Assembly: GCA_037974665.1 (NCBI GenBank)
Contig: CM075783.1
Span: forward strand, 39,631,712 to 39,695,711
Direction: 5' to 3'
From: Ehretia macrophylla
Taxonomy: Eukaryota; Streptophyta; Magnoliopsida; Boraginales; Ehretiaceae
Length of the DNA: 64,000 bases
In this document: one piece after another, positions 22,401 to 33,250 of the stretch
Numbering within the stretch: the first letter of the stretch is position 1
Layout: the number at the start of each line of letters is the position of its first letter
Notes under the pieces: generated by a model
Databases searched by the model: none
What the model saw: only the letters and a program-made list of their open reading frames with translations
What the model was told of the DNA's origin: nothing
Position numbers and translations under genes: made by a program

Positions 22401-23123
22401 CCCTCTTTTATCATCACAGGTGAAAAAGATCAGGAACAGGCACACGTGGATAATGTGCCTATTGATGACTCTTTGAAGTGATCATATGCCCTACGTGCCT
22501 TACGTGATTGTGGCTGTTTTGTGAACGATATGTTGTTTTGAAGTCTATTTCTTATGTTGCTTGTTGTCGTTATTGTAAATGACCCCCATTGTAATGTGGG
22601 GTATAATTTTGGTTTGTACTAAATATAACTAGATAGACACCCTATTTGATCATTTTGCTACTTTGATTAGTAACTACTACAGGCTTATGAAGTATTAGGC
22701 AAAGGGCTAAGTAAAATGAATCCATCCAATCTTAAGCAGGTACTCATTTGTAAGCTAAGACCAATAGGTACTTGTGTAACAGGGATTGACAAATAAACGA
22801 GACATAGTTATCATGCTAGGTTGTTAATCAAATGAGACTTTGAGATAACTAGTAGGCATTTCGATTGGTGATAAATAGTAATCTTAGTTGGAAATGAATT
22901 TGAGATTAATAGTTTTGAGGCGTTTAGAAAATTAGGTCAAACTAAAGATCTCAATTACAGCCGTTATGCTGCCGGTTTTTTTTTAAAAATCTTTTGGAGT
23001 TCTAGGCTAACGTTATGTGTTAAATCTTAATGAATGATTAAGTATGTGAAATGGTATAAATGATTAGATCATACCCTAGTCTAACCTCTATAGGTCGGGT
23101 TAGGGCGTGATACCTTATATAAA

Positions 23124-23135
23124 TGGTATCAGAGC
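23124..23135 (+). promoter_or_regulatory. Primer-binding site, initiator tRNA-Met type (element 3)
   Basis: TGGTATCAGAGC, 11 bases past LTR B. The 256-bp leader to the gag ATG (23392) shows no other feature. Confidence 0.85.
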
Positions 23136-23391
23136 TTAGATTGCTTAAGACAGGTTTAACTCTCGGACCATGGGTAGAAGCCCTTAGGTTATTGGGATGA
23201 CTTGTTTATGTGTGTTAATGTGTGACAGTGCCAATTGTGCCTTCTTTGTTTCTACATGCTTATATGATTAACATGTCTTAACTGTATCGAGAATTGTATG
23301 TCTATGTGAAATTGTATGTTGCATACCTTGTACATTAAATTCTTATTTTATCATACTCCAATAAATTGTGCATCATAATCTGTGCCTATAG

Positions 23392-24531
23392 ATGGCTGGC
23401 CCTAGTACCCGCAATACCAATAGGAGTGATGAGCCTCAAGGAGCCGGAGATGCTCATCAAACTAATCCCGGCATGGCCATGTTTAACATGATGGCAAATG
23501 CTATGGATTGCGTGTTTCGAGTAATGGAACGTCAAGATGCACGTGAAGCAACCCATAACCACAACAACAACAACAGGAATGGTGGTAACAATGGGAGAAA
23601 TAGCAGAATGCGGGAGTTCTTTGACTTTCACCCGTCCAAATTCTACGGGGAAGCTAACGATGAAAAGGCAGAGGCTTGGCTGTTTGAGATTGAAAGGATT
23701 TTTAGGCCACTTGACTATACTGATGACGAAAAGATTGAGTTCGCTGTATTTCTGTTGCACGGGGATGCTGAGCATTGGTGGCACACTGTGGAGGCACTTT
23801 GGGAAACTGATCATACACCTCGCTTGTGGGGTAATTTCATCAAGGCATTTATGGAGAAATACGTACCTGCAGTTTCCAAGCAGAGGCGAATTGAAGAATT
23901 CATGCACTTGAACCAGGGTAACATGATGGTGGCCCAATATGAGACTCGTTTTGACCGACTGTCCCGTTATGCTCAATACATGGTCAGTACCCCTAAGGCG
24001 AAGATGTGAAAATTTACGAATGGGTTGAGGCCAGAAATTCAGGATCAGTTGGCTTCGCATGACTTCACTACCTATTCTGCTCTCCTTGCTGCTGCCTCCC
24101 ACGTTGAGAAGAGAAAACTTGATAGAGCCGGTTAAAGTCTGCCGAACAAGAAACCATATCAGCCTCCAGGACAACAGAAGAAATTCCAGACTCAGAGTCG
24201 CAGTCAGGGCCAGAGCAAGAACATACCAGTCAATAACCGTGGCCCAACTAAAGCACCATCAGCCTCTTCTACCCGTGGATCCACAAGTAGTTCACCTGCT
24301 ACTCAGTCTATCAGTTGTTCTTACTATGACAAGAAGGGTCACACCGAGGCCCAGTATTGGAAGAAGTCAGGACGATGCGTGTGGTGTGGTAATGATCAGC
24401 ATCAGATCAAGGAATGCCCTAAATGGCAAAGAGGACAAAATCAGATTAAACCAGCTGGTAAAGGCAAAAATCCAGTTCCTAGAGTTCAGGCCCGAGCTTA
24501 TGCTATTGAGTGCGATGAGCTTCATGAGGAA
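23392..24531 (+). pseudogene. gag: gag domain of element 3
   Basis: The first 205 codons are open (23392-24009): Asn/His-rich N-terminus, then the Gag capsid domain (FYGEANDEKAEAW, LHGDAEHWWHTVEAL). The TGG codon at 24007 is now TGA. Of the two tandem CCHC knuckles (about 24316-24417), the first has lost two cysteines, each TGT to TAT, while the second (CVWCGNDQHQIKEC) keeps its four ligands. RNA binding would be weakened even without the stops. Confidence 0.85.
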
Positions 24532-26400
24532 ACTACTGTTGTTGAAGGTACATTCCTGATACTGAATCAACCTGTTAGGGTGCTAATTTATCCAGGTGCT
24601 ACTCATTCATTTATTACTCCCTTATGTGTGCAACGTGTGAAATTATGAGTTGTATGTTTGCCTTACGAAGTAGAAGTTGGTACTCCGGTGGGTTCTAAAC
24701 TTGTTACTAGCTCAGCTTGTAGAGCATGTAAAATCCAAATTAAGGATAGGGAATTCTCAGCCAATCTTATAGTGTTACCCTTTCGAGACTATGAAGTCAT
24801 CTTAGGGATGGACTGGTTGGCAAAGCATTATGCCCAACTAGATTGCCGAACGAAGATTGTAACATTCCAGATACTTGGTCAACCAACCTTGGAGGTAATG
24901 GGTCGAAGAGACTTCACCGAGAGTTCCATCATTTCATCTCCGAAAGTAGTGAAGTCCTTGAGAAAATGATGTAGTGGATACTTAGCTTACCTCATCAACA
25001 AGCCATCGGACAAAGCTAAGTTGGAGGAGATGTCAGTGATTAAAGATTATGCTGACGTGTTTCCAGAAGAATTGCCTGGTTTACCCCTGGATCGGGAAAT
25101 CGAGTTTGTAATAGAAGTACTGCTTGGTACCCAACCGATATCTAAAGCTCCCTATCGTATGGCACCAGCCGAGCTACAAGAATTGAATGACCAATTGCAA
25201 GGATTGTTGAAGAAGGGGTTTGTTCAACCAAGTTCTTCTCTGTGGGGTGCACCAGTCCTATTTGTAAAGAAGAAAGACGGAATGCTGAGACTATGCATCG
25301 ATTACCAAGGATTGAACCAAGTAACCGTCAAGAATAAATACCCACTTCCACTGATTGACGAGTTGTTTGATCAACTTCAATAAGCTAAAGTGTATTCGAA
25401 GCTCGACTTGAGGCAAGGGTACTATCACTTGCAGATCAAAAAGGAGGATGTGCCTAAATCGGCTTTCAGGACGAGATATGGGCATTATTAATTTATGGTG
25501 ATGCCATTTGGGCTAACTAATGCCCTTGCAGCTTTTATGGACTTGATGCACAGGGTGTTTCAACCCTATTTGGACCAATTTGTAGTGATTTTTATTGATG
25601 ATATTTTGGTATACTCGAAATCCAAGGCTGAGCATGAACAACATCTGCGATTGGTATTGTAGAAACTTCGAGAGCATCAATTGTATGCAAAGTTTAGGAA
25701 ATGCGAATTTTGGTTGCGGCAGATTGCATTCTTAGGGCACATCATATCCCAAGAGGGAATAGCGGTGGACCCAGCAAAGATAGAAGCGGTGATGTCTTGG
25801 AAGAAGCCGGAAAATGTTACGGAAGTTCGGAGTTTTCTCGGTTTAGCCGGCTATTATCAGAGGTTCATGAAGGATTTCTCAAAGATTGCAGGACCGCTTA
25901 CAAAGCTCACTCAAAAGAAAACAAAGTTCGTGTGGGATGACAAGTGTGAGAACAGCTTTCAAGAATTGAAGAAAATATTGACTACCGCACCTGTTCTTGC
26001 ATTACCTAAAAGGAGTCAAGGTTTTGTAATCTATAGTGATGCTTCTAAGGAAGGACTAGGTTGTGTGTCAATGCCAAATGGTAGAGTGATTGCGTATGCC
26101 TCTAGGAAGCCCAAGCCGTATGAATTGAATTACCCGACGCATGATTTGGAGTTGGTGGCTATTGTGTTTGCACTCAAGAAATGGATGCATTATCTGTGGG
26201 GTAACAAGTTTGAGGTGTTTAATGATCACAAGAGCTTGAAATACTTGTTCTCACAAAAAGAGTTGAACATGAGGCAAAGACGGTAGATGGAGCTCTTGGA
26301 TGATTATAACTGTACAATCAATTATGTGCCTGGTAAAGCAAATGTAGTTGCAGATGCCTTAAGTCGGACAGCGAGCATGACAAAACTGGAAGTTAAGGTG
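24532..26400 (+). pseudogene. pol: Protease, RT and RNase H of element 3
   Basis: The protease motif reads LIYPGATHSF: the catalytic Asp codon is now TAT (24589-24591). The fragment 25021-25383 covers RT fingers and palm start, and the next short open piece (25492-25662) carries [11 protein letters not shown] with its Asp pair at 25597-25602. The segment 25681-26286 covers the RT thumb and most of RNase H ([33 protein letters not shown]). [10 protein letters not shown] retains the first RT aspartate, unlike element 2. Six premature stops divide it. Confidence 0.87.
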
Positions 26401-26595
26401 TAGGAGTTGTTAGAGGAAGCATTTTTGTGGAATCCACAATTGACTCAAAAAGGGTTACTATTTGCCACTGCACAAGTTCAATCGACCTTGTTGTCCGAAT
26501 TACAAGAGGCTCAACAGAAGGACTGTCAGTTTCAGAAGATTAAAGAAAGCAACACAGATTTCAAGTATTATGATGATGGTATATGGAGGTTCTGA

Positions 26596-27912
26596 AGTCG
26601 AATTTGTGTTCCTAATAACCCAGAGTTGAAAAAGAAGATTCTTGAAGAAGCCCATAACTCGAGATACACTATTCACCCTGGCGAAACAAAGATGTACCGG
26701 GATTTGAAGCAACACTATTAGTGGAATAACATGAAGAGAAAGATTGTGGAGTTTGTGGCTCGATGTTTAACTTGTCAGAGAGTCAAAGCAGAACATCAAC
26801 AACTGGCAAGTTTACTTCAACCGTTGGAAATTCCCCGATGGAAATGGGAACATATAACTATGGACTTTGTCATGGACCTGCCCAGGTCACAAAAGGGTCA
26901 TGGCGCCGTTTGGGTCATAGTGGACAGATTGACCAAGTCAGCGCACTTCTTATTGATGAACAAGCAGGATAGTCTTGAGAAACTAGGAGATATGTATGTG
27001 GCGGATATTGTAAGGCTACATGGGATGCCTGTAAGTATTGTATTGGATAGGGATCCTCGTTTTACTTCCCAATTTTGAAAGCGATTACAAGAAGCTTTGG
27101 GAACGAAGTTGAGTTTCAGTAAAGCTTATCACCCTCAGACGGACGGACAATCAGAGAGAACTATTTAGATTCTGGAAGATATGCTGAGGGCATGTGTTCT
27201 AGACTTCGGAAAAAGTTGGGAGAAATATTTGCCCCCAGTGGAGTTCGCTTATAATAACAGCTATCAGGCCAGTATCGGGATGGCCCCATTTGAGGCATTG
27301 TATGGACGTAAGTGTCGATTCCCAATTTACTGGGATGAAGTAGGTAAGACGAAGACTTTTGACCCGACCATGCTACCATAACTTATGAAGACTGTTGATA
27401 ATGTCCACCTTATCCAAAAACGGATGCTTACCGCCCAAAGTAGGCAGAAAAGTTATACAGACCGACGGAGACGAAATTTGGAATTTGAAGTCGGCGACAA
27501 GGTATTCTTGAAGTTATCACATCGGAGGGGACTGATTAAACATGGTAAGGGTGGAAAATTGAGCCCAAGGTTTGTGGGACCATTTGAAATAGTTGAAAAG
27601 GTTGGCAAACTGGCGTATCGTCTGAAACTACCCCAAAACCTCTCCAATATTCATGTTGTCTTCCATGTCTCAATGCTACGGAAGTATCACCCTGATCCAT
27701 CACATATCTTGGAGCCCGAGCCATTGCAGCTTCAGGAGAACTTGTCTTATGAAGAGAAGCCCATTCGGATCCTAGACGAACAAAATCGGGAATTGCGTAA
27801 CAAGTCGATACCAATGGTGAAAGTGTTGTGGGATCACCATGGAGTCGAAGAAGCAACGTGGGAAAGGCGAGACCAGATGGAACAACAGTATCCGGCATTA
27901 CTTCAAAGGTAA
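26596..27912 (+). pseudogene. pol: Integrase and chromodomain of element 3
   Basis: Zinc region HNSRYTIHPGE with CLTCQ supplies the HHCC ligands. The catalytic triad is all present: Asp 26863-26865, Asp 27046-27048 and Glu 27154-27156, a D-x60-D-x35-E spacing. The GPY/F module is at about 27571-27630. The last 175 codons (27385-27912) are fully open and end in a chromodomain-type tail (SIPMVKVLWDHHGVEEATWE). Such chromodomains are thought to steer integration to heterochromatin, which fits insertion in satellite DNA. Stops at 26719, 27076, 27166 and 27379 break the core. Confidence 0.88.
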
Positions 27913-27940
27913 TATTGAATTTCGGGATGAAATTCTTTTA

Positions 27941-27952
27941 ACGAGGGGAGGA
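27941..27952 (+). promoter_or_regulatory. Polypurine tract, element 3
   Basis: ACGAGGGGAGGA abuts LTR C. An AAGG-to-AACG change relative to element 1 interrupts the purine run with a C. Confidence 0.75.
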
Positions 27953-29118
27953 TGTAAGGCCTGACCTCGATTTGCGCGTGATACCTCGTTTCGTGTACCC
28001 TAACCTAGAATTGCATGTCTTGACCTAGGTTTAAGAGTCGTGTCTCGTTTTATGTGTCTTGCATCGAATTACGTGCATTCATTTAGGGTTGCGTGCATTT
28101 GCTTGAGAAACATGCATTCATCTCGTAGTTCATGCTTTACCTCGTAGTACGTGTCCTAAACCTAGGAAAGCATGCCCGAACGCTAATCAAGAAAGCATCT
28201 TACACAAAGAACTAGATTATTAATTAATCCTACAAATTCCACTAACTAATATTAAAATGCTAAGTCAATGCACTAGAAGACAAAATTTCACCAAAAGCTA
28301 AAGATTCTTATTCTTTATTGTTTATTCTTTTGCATATTCCAAGCTCACACAATTATAAAAAGCTTAAAGCATTACAAAATTCAGAAATTGGAGCCAAGAT
28401 GGCCAGCCATACTAAGAGCTTGAGCAAGGTTTCAACCATTATTTTATATCTTGCATGCTTAGTCAAAAAAAAAAAAACTCACACCATGACAAATCTTTCC
28501 TTGCACCAAGACACCTTTTGCTAAACACCAAGCTACACATCTCGGCCTCTTCACCATTGTGTCTCCTCACAATTCAAATTGCTCAACATAACAACACAAA
28601 ATCAGAATTTTGAGAGCATAGGGCCGACACACACACCAACATTTCATTTTCCTCAAAACATTCTCTCTTTCTCTCATCTTCTCTCACTCTCTCGGCCTTG
28701 GCTGCATTCATGACTCTCCATAGCTTAAACTCATCTTCTAAGGTTCACCTAGGCACGCAAGGACTCTAGGAAGCTCGACCATGCAAGCAAGAAGCAAGAA
28801 AAATTGCATGCAAACTCATAGAACTCTCATTTCGGCCTAGGTATGTTCGATAGCTTTTCTTTCATCTTCCTTTTGTGCTAACCACATGCACAAACTAAGA
28901 ACATGGTAACTCACCTAGGAATTAAGGAAATCAAGCAATATCTCTCGGCCAAACAAGGAGAGAAGACCATTTTGTGCATCTTCAAGGGTTTTGAGCATCA
29001 TTTGTTGTCAATAGGCTAAGGTGAGGGTTAATCATTTTTAAAAGCTTTCAAAAACCACATGAATTCCTTCATATGTCTAGATTTACCTCTGTACTTGTTG
29101 TATATATGTGTGCATGAG

Positions 29119-29129
29119 CTTATATAACC
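29119..29129 (+). promoter_or_regulatory. Candidate TATA box in LTR C
   Basis: CTTATATAACC as in the other LTRs; any transcript started here would run out into the satellite. Confidence 0.35.
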
Positions 29130-29433
29130 ATGCATGGCAAGATATTCGGTTAGAACTTGAAGATAGGCAAAATTGCGTAGCTGGCAGATTTTTGACTTGT
29201 TAGAACGAAGTGTATTTGGCTTCGTAAATGATGTTGAAAATGAGTGAAAATTGGTAGGTGACTCTTTTTTCCAGTTCTGAGCATTTTTTGTAGAAATAGA
29301 CCAAGGCCAATTTTGATTCTAAGATCTCCAAAATGGCAAAACATCAAAAAGTGTCTAAATCTGGAAAATCTGGAAAATGAAGTAGGTTTTTGGTAGTTCA
29401 CTGTCCTTGTAGAACGAAACAGTTTTGACCTAT

Positions 29434-29606
29434 TAAAGCTAAATCTAACCTTAAGACCCTAAAAAATGGCATGTATTGAAATATGTCTAAAATAAATGAA
29501 ATTTGGTAGGTTTCTATATTTTTCAGTTCTGGACATTTTTGTCAGAAATAGACTAAAGCTAAATCTGACCTTAAGACCCTAAAAAATGGCAAGTATTGAA
29601 ATATGT
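29434..29606 (+). repeat. 53-bp dispersed duplication in LTR C
   Basis: 29434-29486 and 29554-29606 match at about 51 of 53 bases, including CTTAAGACCCTAAAAAATGG. LTRs A, B and element 1 have only the second copy. The first replaces a few bases after TTTTGACCTA, as from a template jump. Confidence 0.75.
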
Positions 29607-30845
29607 ACAAATCGGGACAGTTTTGTGTAGTCTCACAGTTTTAACTATAACTCTTGAATCCGAACTCCAAATGATGTGAGGTTTGTTTTTGATTTAGTTC
29701 ACTTAATAAGCTTTAATTTGACATTTTGTTCACTGGAATTGGAGATTGTTTGCTAATCTAAATGATTGTGGGAAAACAGACCATTGCATTGAGGTATTTA
29801 TTTAGTGATATACTTTGAAAAAATATTGTAACTTCTCTCGTGATATTGAATGCTTGGGATTGTGGCACTTGGATGTTATGTGGACTGTTTTGGATGATTG
29901 AAGATGTTTTAATTAATCGATGCATGGCTTGGGTTAGTTACGTGACAACTTGTGGTTAAATTGCACGTGTAAGCATTAATTGAAACCCTATTGAAGGTGA
30001 AAACTCGCTATGTGTTGATCCTATGGTTATTGTGTCCAATTGTGTTATTAGTGGGCTACCTAAGAAATGTTAAGTATGCTTGAAATGTGATTCCCGATGA
30101 TTACATGTTGATAAGTAGACCTTTCTTGTACCCGGTCCCACGTAGACGTCGTTGCATGCTTGTATAAACTTATTATTTGATTGCGTGAACCCTGAAATGA
30201 GTTATATGACTTGATTTACAAGTGTTACATGGCTGACCGTTTAATATTCATATAACTCCATGTGCTTTACAAGTGAAATTACATGTCAAAGCATGCCTCG
30301 TGTGTTTACTTGTCAATGTGCGATCTTATGACTGCTCGGAGGCAACCTACTTTGTTGTCCTCCTAATGTGATATATTAAATGTTATAAATGTGCATTGCA
30401 TACAAGGTTGCAACCTTTCATTCTGGCGTGGTACCGTTTCACGCACACCGGGTGGCATCGGGCTTGCCGGTGCAATCGTGACTACCATGGTCCAATTCCC
30501 TCTCTCGCTTGGGGGCTAAACTTCCTCGGAGAATTGGGTCGTAGGATTTCGAGGTACATTCGGAGTACACCCATTTGGCATGATAAGTGGATGATTTGAA
30601 GTCGGCCGCAACAATTGTTATTGGAAATGAATTGAGAGCAAAGGCTCACCGTATCCTTTTTACTATGTGTATAACTACTCTCGCTTGGTTCCTAGAGGAC
30701 CCCGGGGAGGAAAGACGGGTAATTGTGTTCTTTTACTTTTATATTACACTATGAACTTGTGTTATATGTCATGCTTTCAAAAAGGGTTTTTCATAAGTTG
30801 AATCAGAAAAAGAGTTTCAAAACGTATTTCTCATTTTCCCTTCGC

Positions 30846-30863
30846 TGGATTCATAAGGACTCA
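30846..30863 (+). other. LTR hairpin, degraded (LTR C)
   Basis: TGGATTC-ATAA-GGACTCA: two transitions relative to LTRs A and B introduce one mismatch. The downstream CAG is also lost (CACATGTGAAG). Confidence 0.4.
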
Positions 30864-31575
30864 CCCTCTTTTATCATCACATGTGAAGAAGATCAGGAAC
30901 AGGCACCCGTGGATAACGTGCCTATTGATGACTCTTTGGAGTGATTGCATGCCCTACGTGCCTTACGTGATTGTGGTTGTTTTGTGAACGATATATTTTT
31001 TTGAAGACTATTTCTTATGTTTCTTGTTGTCGTTATTATAAATGACCCCCGTTGTAATTTGGGGTCTAATTTTGGTTTGTACTGAATATAACTAGATAGA
31101 CACCCTATTTGATCGTTTTGCTACTTTGATTAGTAACTACTACAGGCTTATAAAGTACTAGGCAAAGGGCCAAGTAAAATGAATCCATCCAATCTTAAGC
31201 AGGTACTCATTTGTAAGCTAAGACCAACAGGTACTTGTGTAACAGGGATTGACAAATAAATGAGACATAGTTATCACGCTTGGTTGTTAATCAAACGAGA
31301 CTTCGAGATAACTAGTAGGCATTTCGATTGGTGATAAATAGTAATCTTAGTTGGAAATGAATTTGAGATTGAAAGTTATGAGGCGTTTAGAAAACTCGGT
31401 CAAACTAAATAGCCCAATTACAGTCGTTATGCTGCCAGTTTTTTTTTGAAAATCTTTTGGAGATCTAGGCTAACGTTAAGTGTTAAATCTTAATGAATGA
31501 TTAAGTATGTGAAATGGTATAAATGATTAGATCACACCCTATTCTAACCTCTATAGGTCGGGTTAGGGCGTGACA

Positions 31576-31580
31576 GGCGC
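31576..31580. repeat. Target-site duplication GGCGC, right
   Basis: Matches 10070-10074; satellite continues at once with CGCTGAGCAGGCTTG. Confidence 0.85.
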
Positions 31581-32368
31581 CGCTGAGCAGGCTTGATGCC
31601 CCCGTTGTAGAACTCTCTGAGAGCTTTCCAACGGTATGCTGAGCGCCGCATAACTCCTCACGGATCAAAAGTTATGGGCACCGAAGCGACGGAGACCTAG
31701 TCCCAAGCCCCGCGCCCTCGGTTTACGGGCCCGGCCTCTACATGAAGCGAAGTTGTCTTGCCCAAGGTGCCATGGGATTCGATAATAGAAATGTGATGGA
31801 TTAGGTTGTCGTCCTTTTCTAGTCTCACGACGTACAATTTGGGACGGAAAAACAGCGCATAAGAAGAAAAGTGTCCCAAAACTGATGAAAATATTCAAAT
31901 TTGGACTTCAAAAACAGGCACAGCTAGGCAGGCTAGCTACTCTCGTCGTAGAGCTCTCGGAGAGCTTTCCAACGGTATACTGTACGCTGTGTAACACCTT
32001 ACGGATCAAAAGTTATGGGCCCTTGAGCGAAGGAGACCTGGTCCCAAGCCCCACGCCCTCGTTTTGCGGGCCCAGCCTTTACGTGAAATGAAGTTGTCTT
32101 GCCCAAGGTACCGTGGGATTTGATAATAGAAATGTGATTGATTAGGTTGTCGTCCTTTTCTAGGCTCACGACGTACGATCTCGGAAGGAAAAACAACGCA
32201 AAAGAAGAAAAGTGTCCCAAAATAGATGAAAACGTTCGATTTTGGGCTCTGAAAATAGGCTCAGCCGAGCAGGCTTGCAACCGCAGTCGTAAAGCTCTTA
32301 GAGAGCTTTTCAACGGTATGCTGTGCACCATATAACTCCTCACAAATCAAAAGTTATGGGCACCCAAG

Positions 32369-32628
32369 TGACGGAGACTTGGTCCAAAGCCCCAACGGTA
32401 TGATTAGGTTGTGGTTCTTTTCACGACTCACAACGTACGATCTGGGACAGAAAACAACGCAAAAGAAGAAAAGTGTCGCGAAACTGATGAAAACATTCGA
32501 TTTTGTGCTCCGAAAATAGGCGCAGTTGAGCAGGCTTGTTGCCCCCGTTGTAGAGCTCTCGAAGAGCTTTCCAACGGTATGCTTTGTGCCGCATAACTCA
32601 TTATGAATCAAAAGTTATGGGCACCAAA
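32369..32628. repeat. Deletion monomer, 260 bp
   Basis: 81 bp shorter than the norm. After AAAGCCCCAA the text jumps to CGGTATGATTAGGTTGTGG, skipping the CCCTCGGTTTGCGGGCCCAG to GATAATAGAAATGTG part. Confidence 0.75.
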
Positions 32629-33131
32629 GCGATAGATACCTTTTCACAAGCCCTACGCCCTCGGTTTGCCGGCCTAGCCTATACGTGATGTAAAGTTGTC
32701 ATGCCTAAGGTATCGTGGGATTCGGTGATAGAAATGTGATTGATTACGTTGTTGTCCTTTCCACGGCTGACGACGTACGATTTAGGACCGAAAAACTGCG
32801 CAAAAGTAGAATAGTGTCATGATACTGATGAAAATGTTTAATTTTGGGCTCTGAAAATAGGCGTTACCGAGCAGGCTTGCTCCCCCCGTCGTAGAGCTCT
32901 CGGAGAGCTTTCCAACTGTATGTTGTGTGTCACGTAACTCCTTACGGATCGAAAGTTATGGGTAAAGGAGCGACAGAGACCTGGTCCAAAGCCCCACGCC
33001 CTCGTTTTGTGGGCCCAGCCTCTACGTGAAGTGAAGTTGCCTTGCCCAAGGTGCCGTGGGATTCGATAATAGAAATGTGATTGATTAGGTTGTCGTCCTT
33101 TTCTAGGCTCACGACGTACGATATGGGAAGG

Positions 33132-33198
33132 AAAAACATCGCAAAAGAAGAAAAGTGTCCCAAAATAGATGAAAACGTTCGATTTTGGGCTCTAAAAA
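33132..33198. other. Helically phased A-tracts in a satellite monomer (example)
   Basis: Runs of four or more A or T start at 33132, 33143, 33151, 33162, 33172, 33183 and 33194. The steps are 11, 8, 11, 10, 11 and 11 bp, mean about 10.3, close to one DNA turn. Most monomers keep the same pattern. Such phasing bends DNA. Confidence 0.7.
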
Positions 33199-33235
33199 TA
33201 GGCTTAGCCAAGCAGGCTTGCAACCGCAGTCGTAA

Positions 33236-33250
33236 AGCTCTCAGAGAGCT
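33236..33250. repeat. 15-bp dyad in the satellite monomer (example)
   Basis: AGCTCTC-A-GAGAGCT, 7-bp perfect inverted arms with a single central base, about 40 bp past the A-tracts. It is present in most monomers, with the centre base varying freely. Confidence 0.75.

Larger units (their letters stand above)
19530..23112 (+). repeat. LTR B (shared middle LTR)
   Basis: 3,583 bp, from TGTGAGGCCC to GGGCGTGATA; the terminal CA is mutated to TA. It serves as 3' LTR of element 2 and 5' LTR of element 3. Through about nine tenths of its length it shares derived bases with LTR C (for example AGGTATTTATTTAGTGATAT and ATTCGGTTAGAACTTGAAG). Near its 3' end it shares TATTAGGCAAAGGGCTAAG with LTR A instead. 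That mosaic is what a recombinant middle LTR should show. Confidence 0.88.
23392..27912 (+). pseudogene. gag-pol: gag-pol polyprotein, element 3: one intact frame with about 14 stops
   Basis: From the gag ATG to the TAA at 27910-27912 every recognisable domain lies in one reading frame (about 1,506 codons), with no frameshift. Premature stops begin at 24007, 24133, 24646, 24967, 25381, 25489, 25660, 26284, 26401, 26593, 26719, 27076, 27166 and 27379. Compared with copies 1 and 2, at least eight are single C-to-T or G-to-A changes (CGA to TGA, CAG to TAG, TGG to TAG or TGA). The gag-pol fusion in one frame is typical of plant chromoviruses. This is the best reference frame in the window for the family, but no functional product is possible. 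Confidence 0.92.
10075..31575 (+). mobile_element. Three-LTR retroelement complex: LTR-internal-LTR-internal-LTR
   Basis: Three LTRs (10075-14701, 19530-23112, 27953-31575) alternate with two complete internal regions (14702-19529, 23113-27952), all on the plus strand. Each LTR-to-internal border has its own primer site, and each internal-to-LTR border its own polypurine tract. Only the outermost ends carry a target duplication (GGCGC), and the satellite reading resumes in phase. This is the structure expected from unequal recombination between LTRs, either of sister copies of one insertion or of two related insertions in neighbouring monomers. A single ordinary element would be about 12 kb. 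Confidence 0.92.
27953..31575 (+). repeat. LTR C (right outer LTR)
   Basis: 3,623 bp, from TGTAAGGCCT to GGGCGTGACA, immediately followed by TSD GGCGC and satellite. It carries a private 53-bp dispersed duplication (29434-29486 copying 29554-29606) and a disrupted hairpin at 30846. Open frames inside are not conserved in LTRs A and B. Confidence 0.9.
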
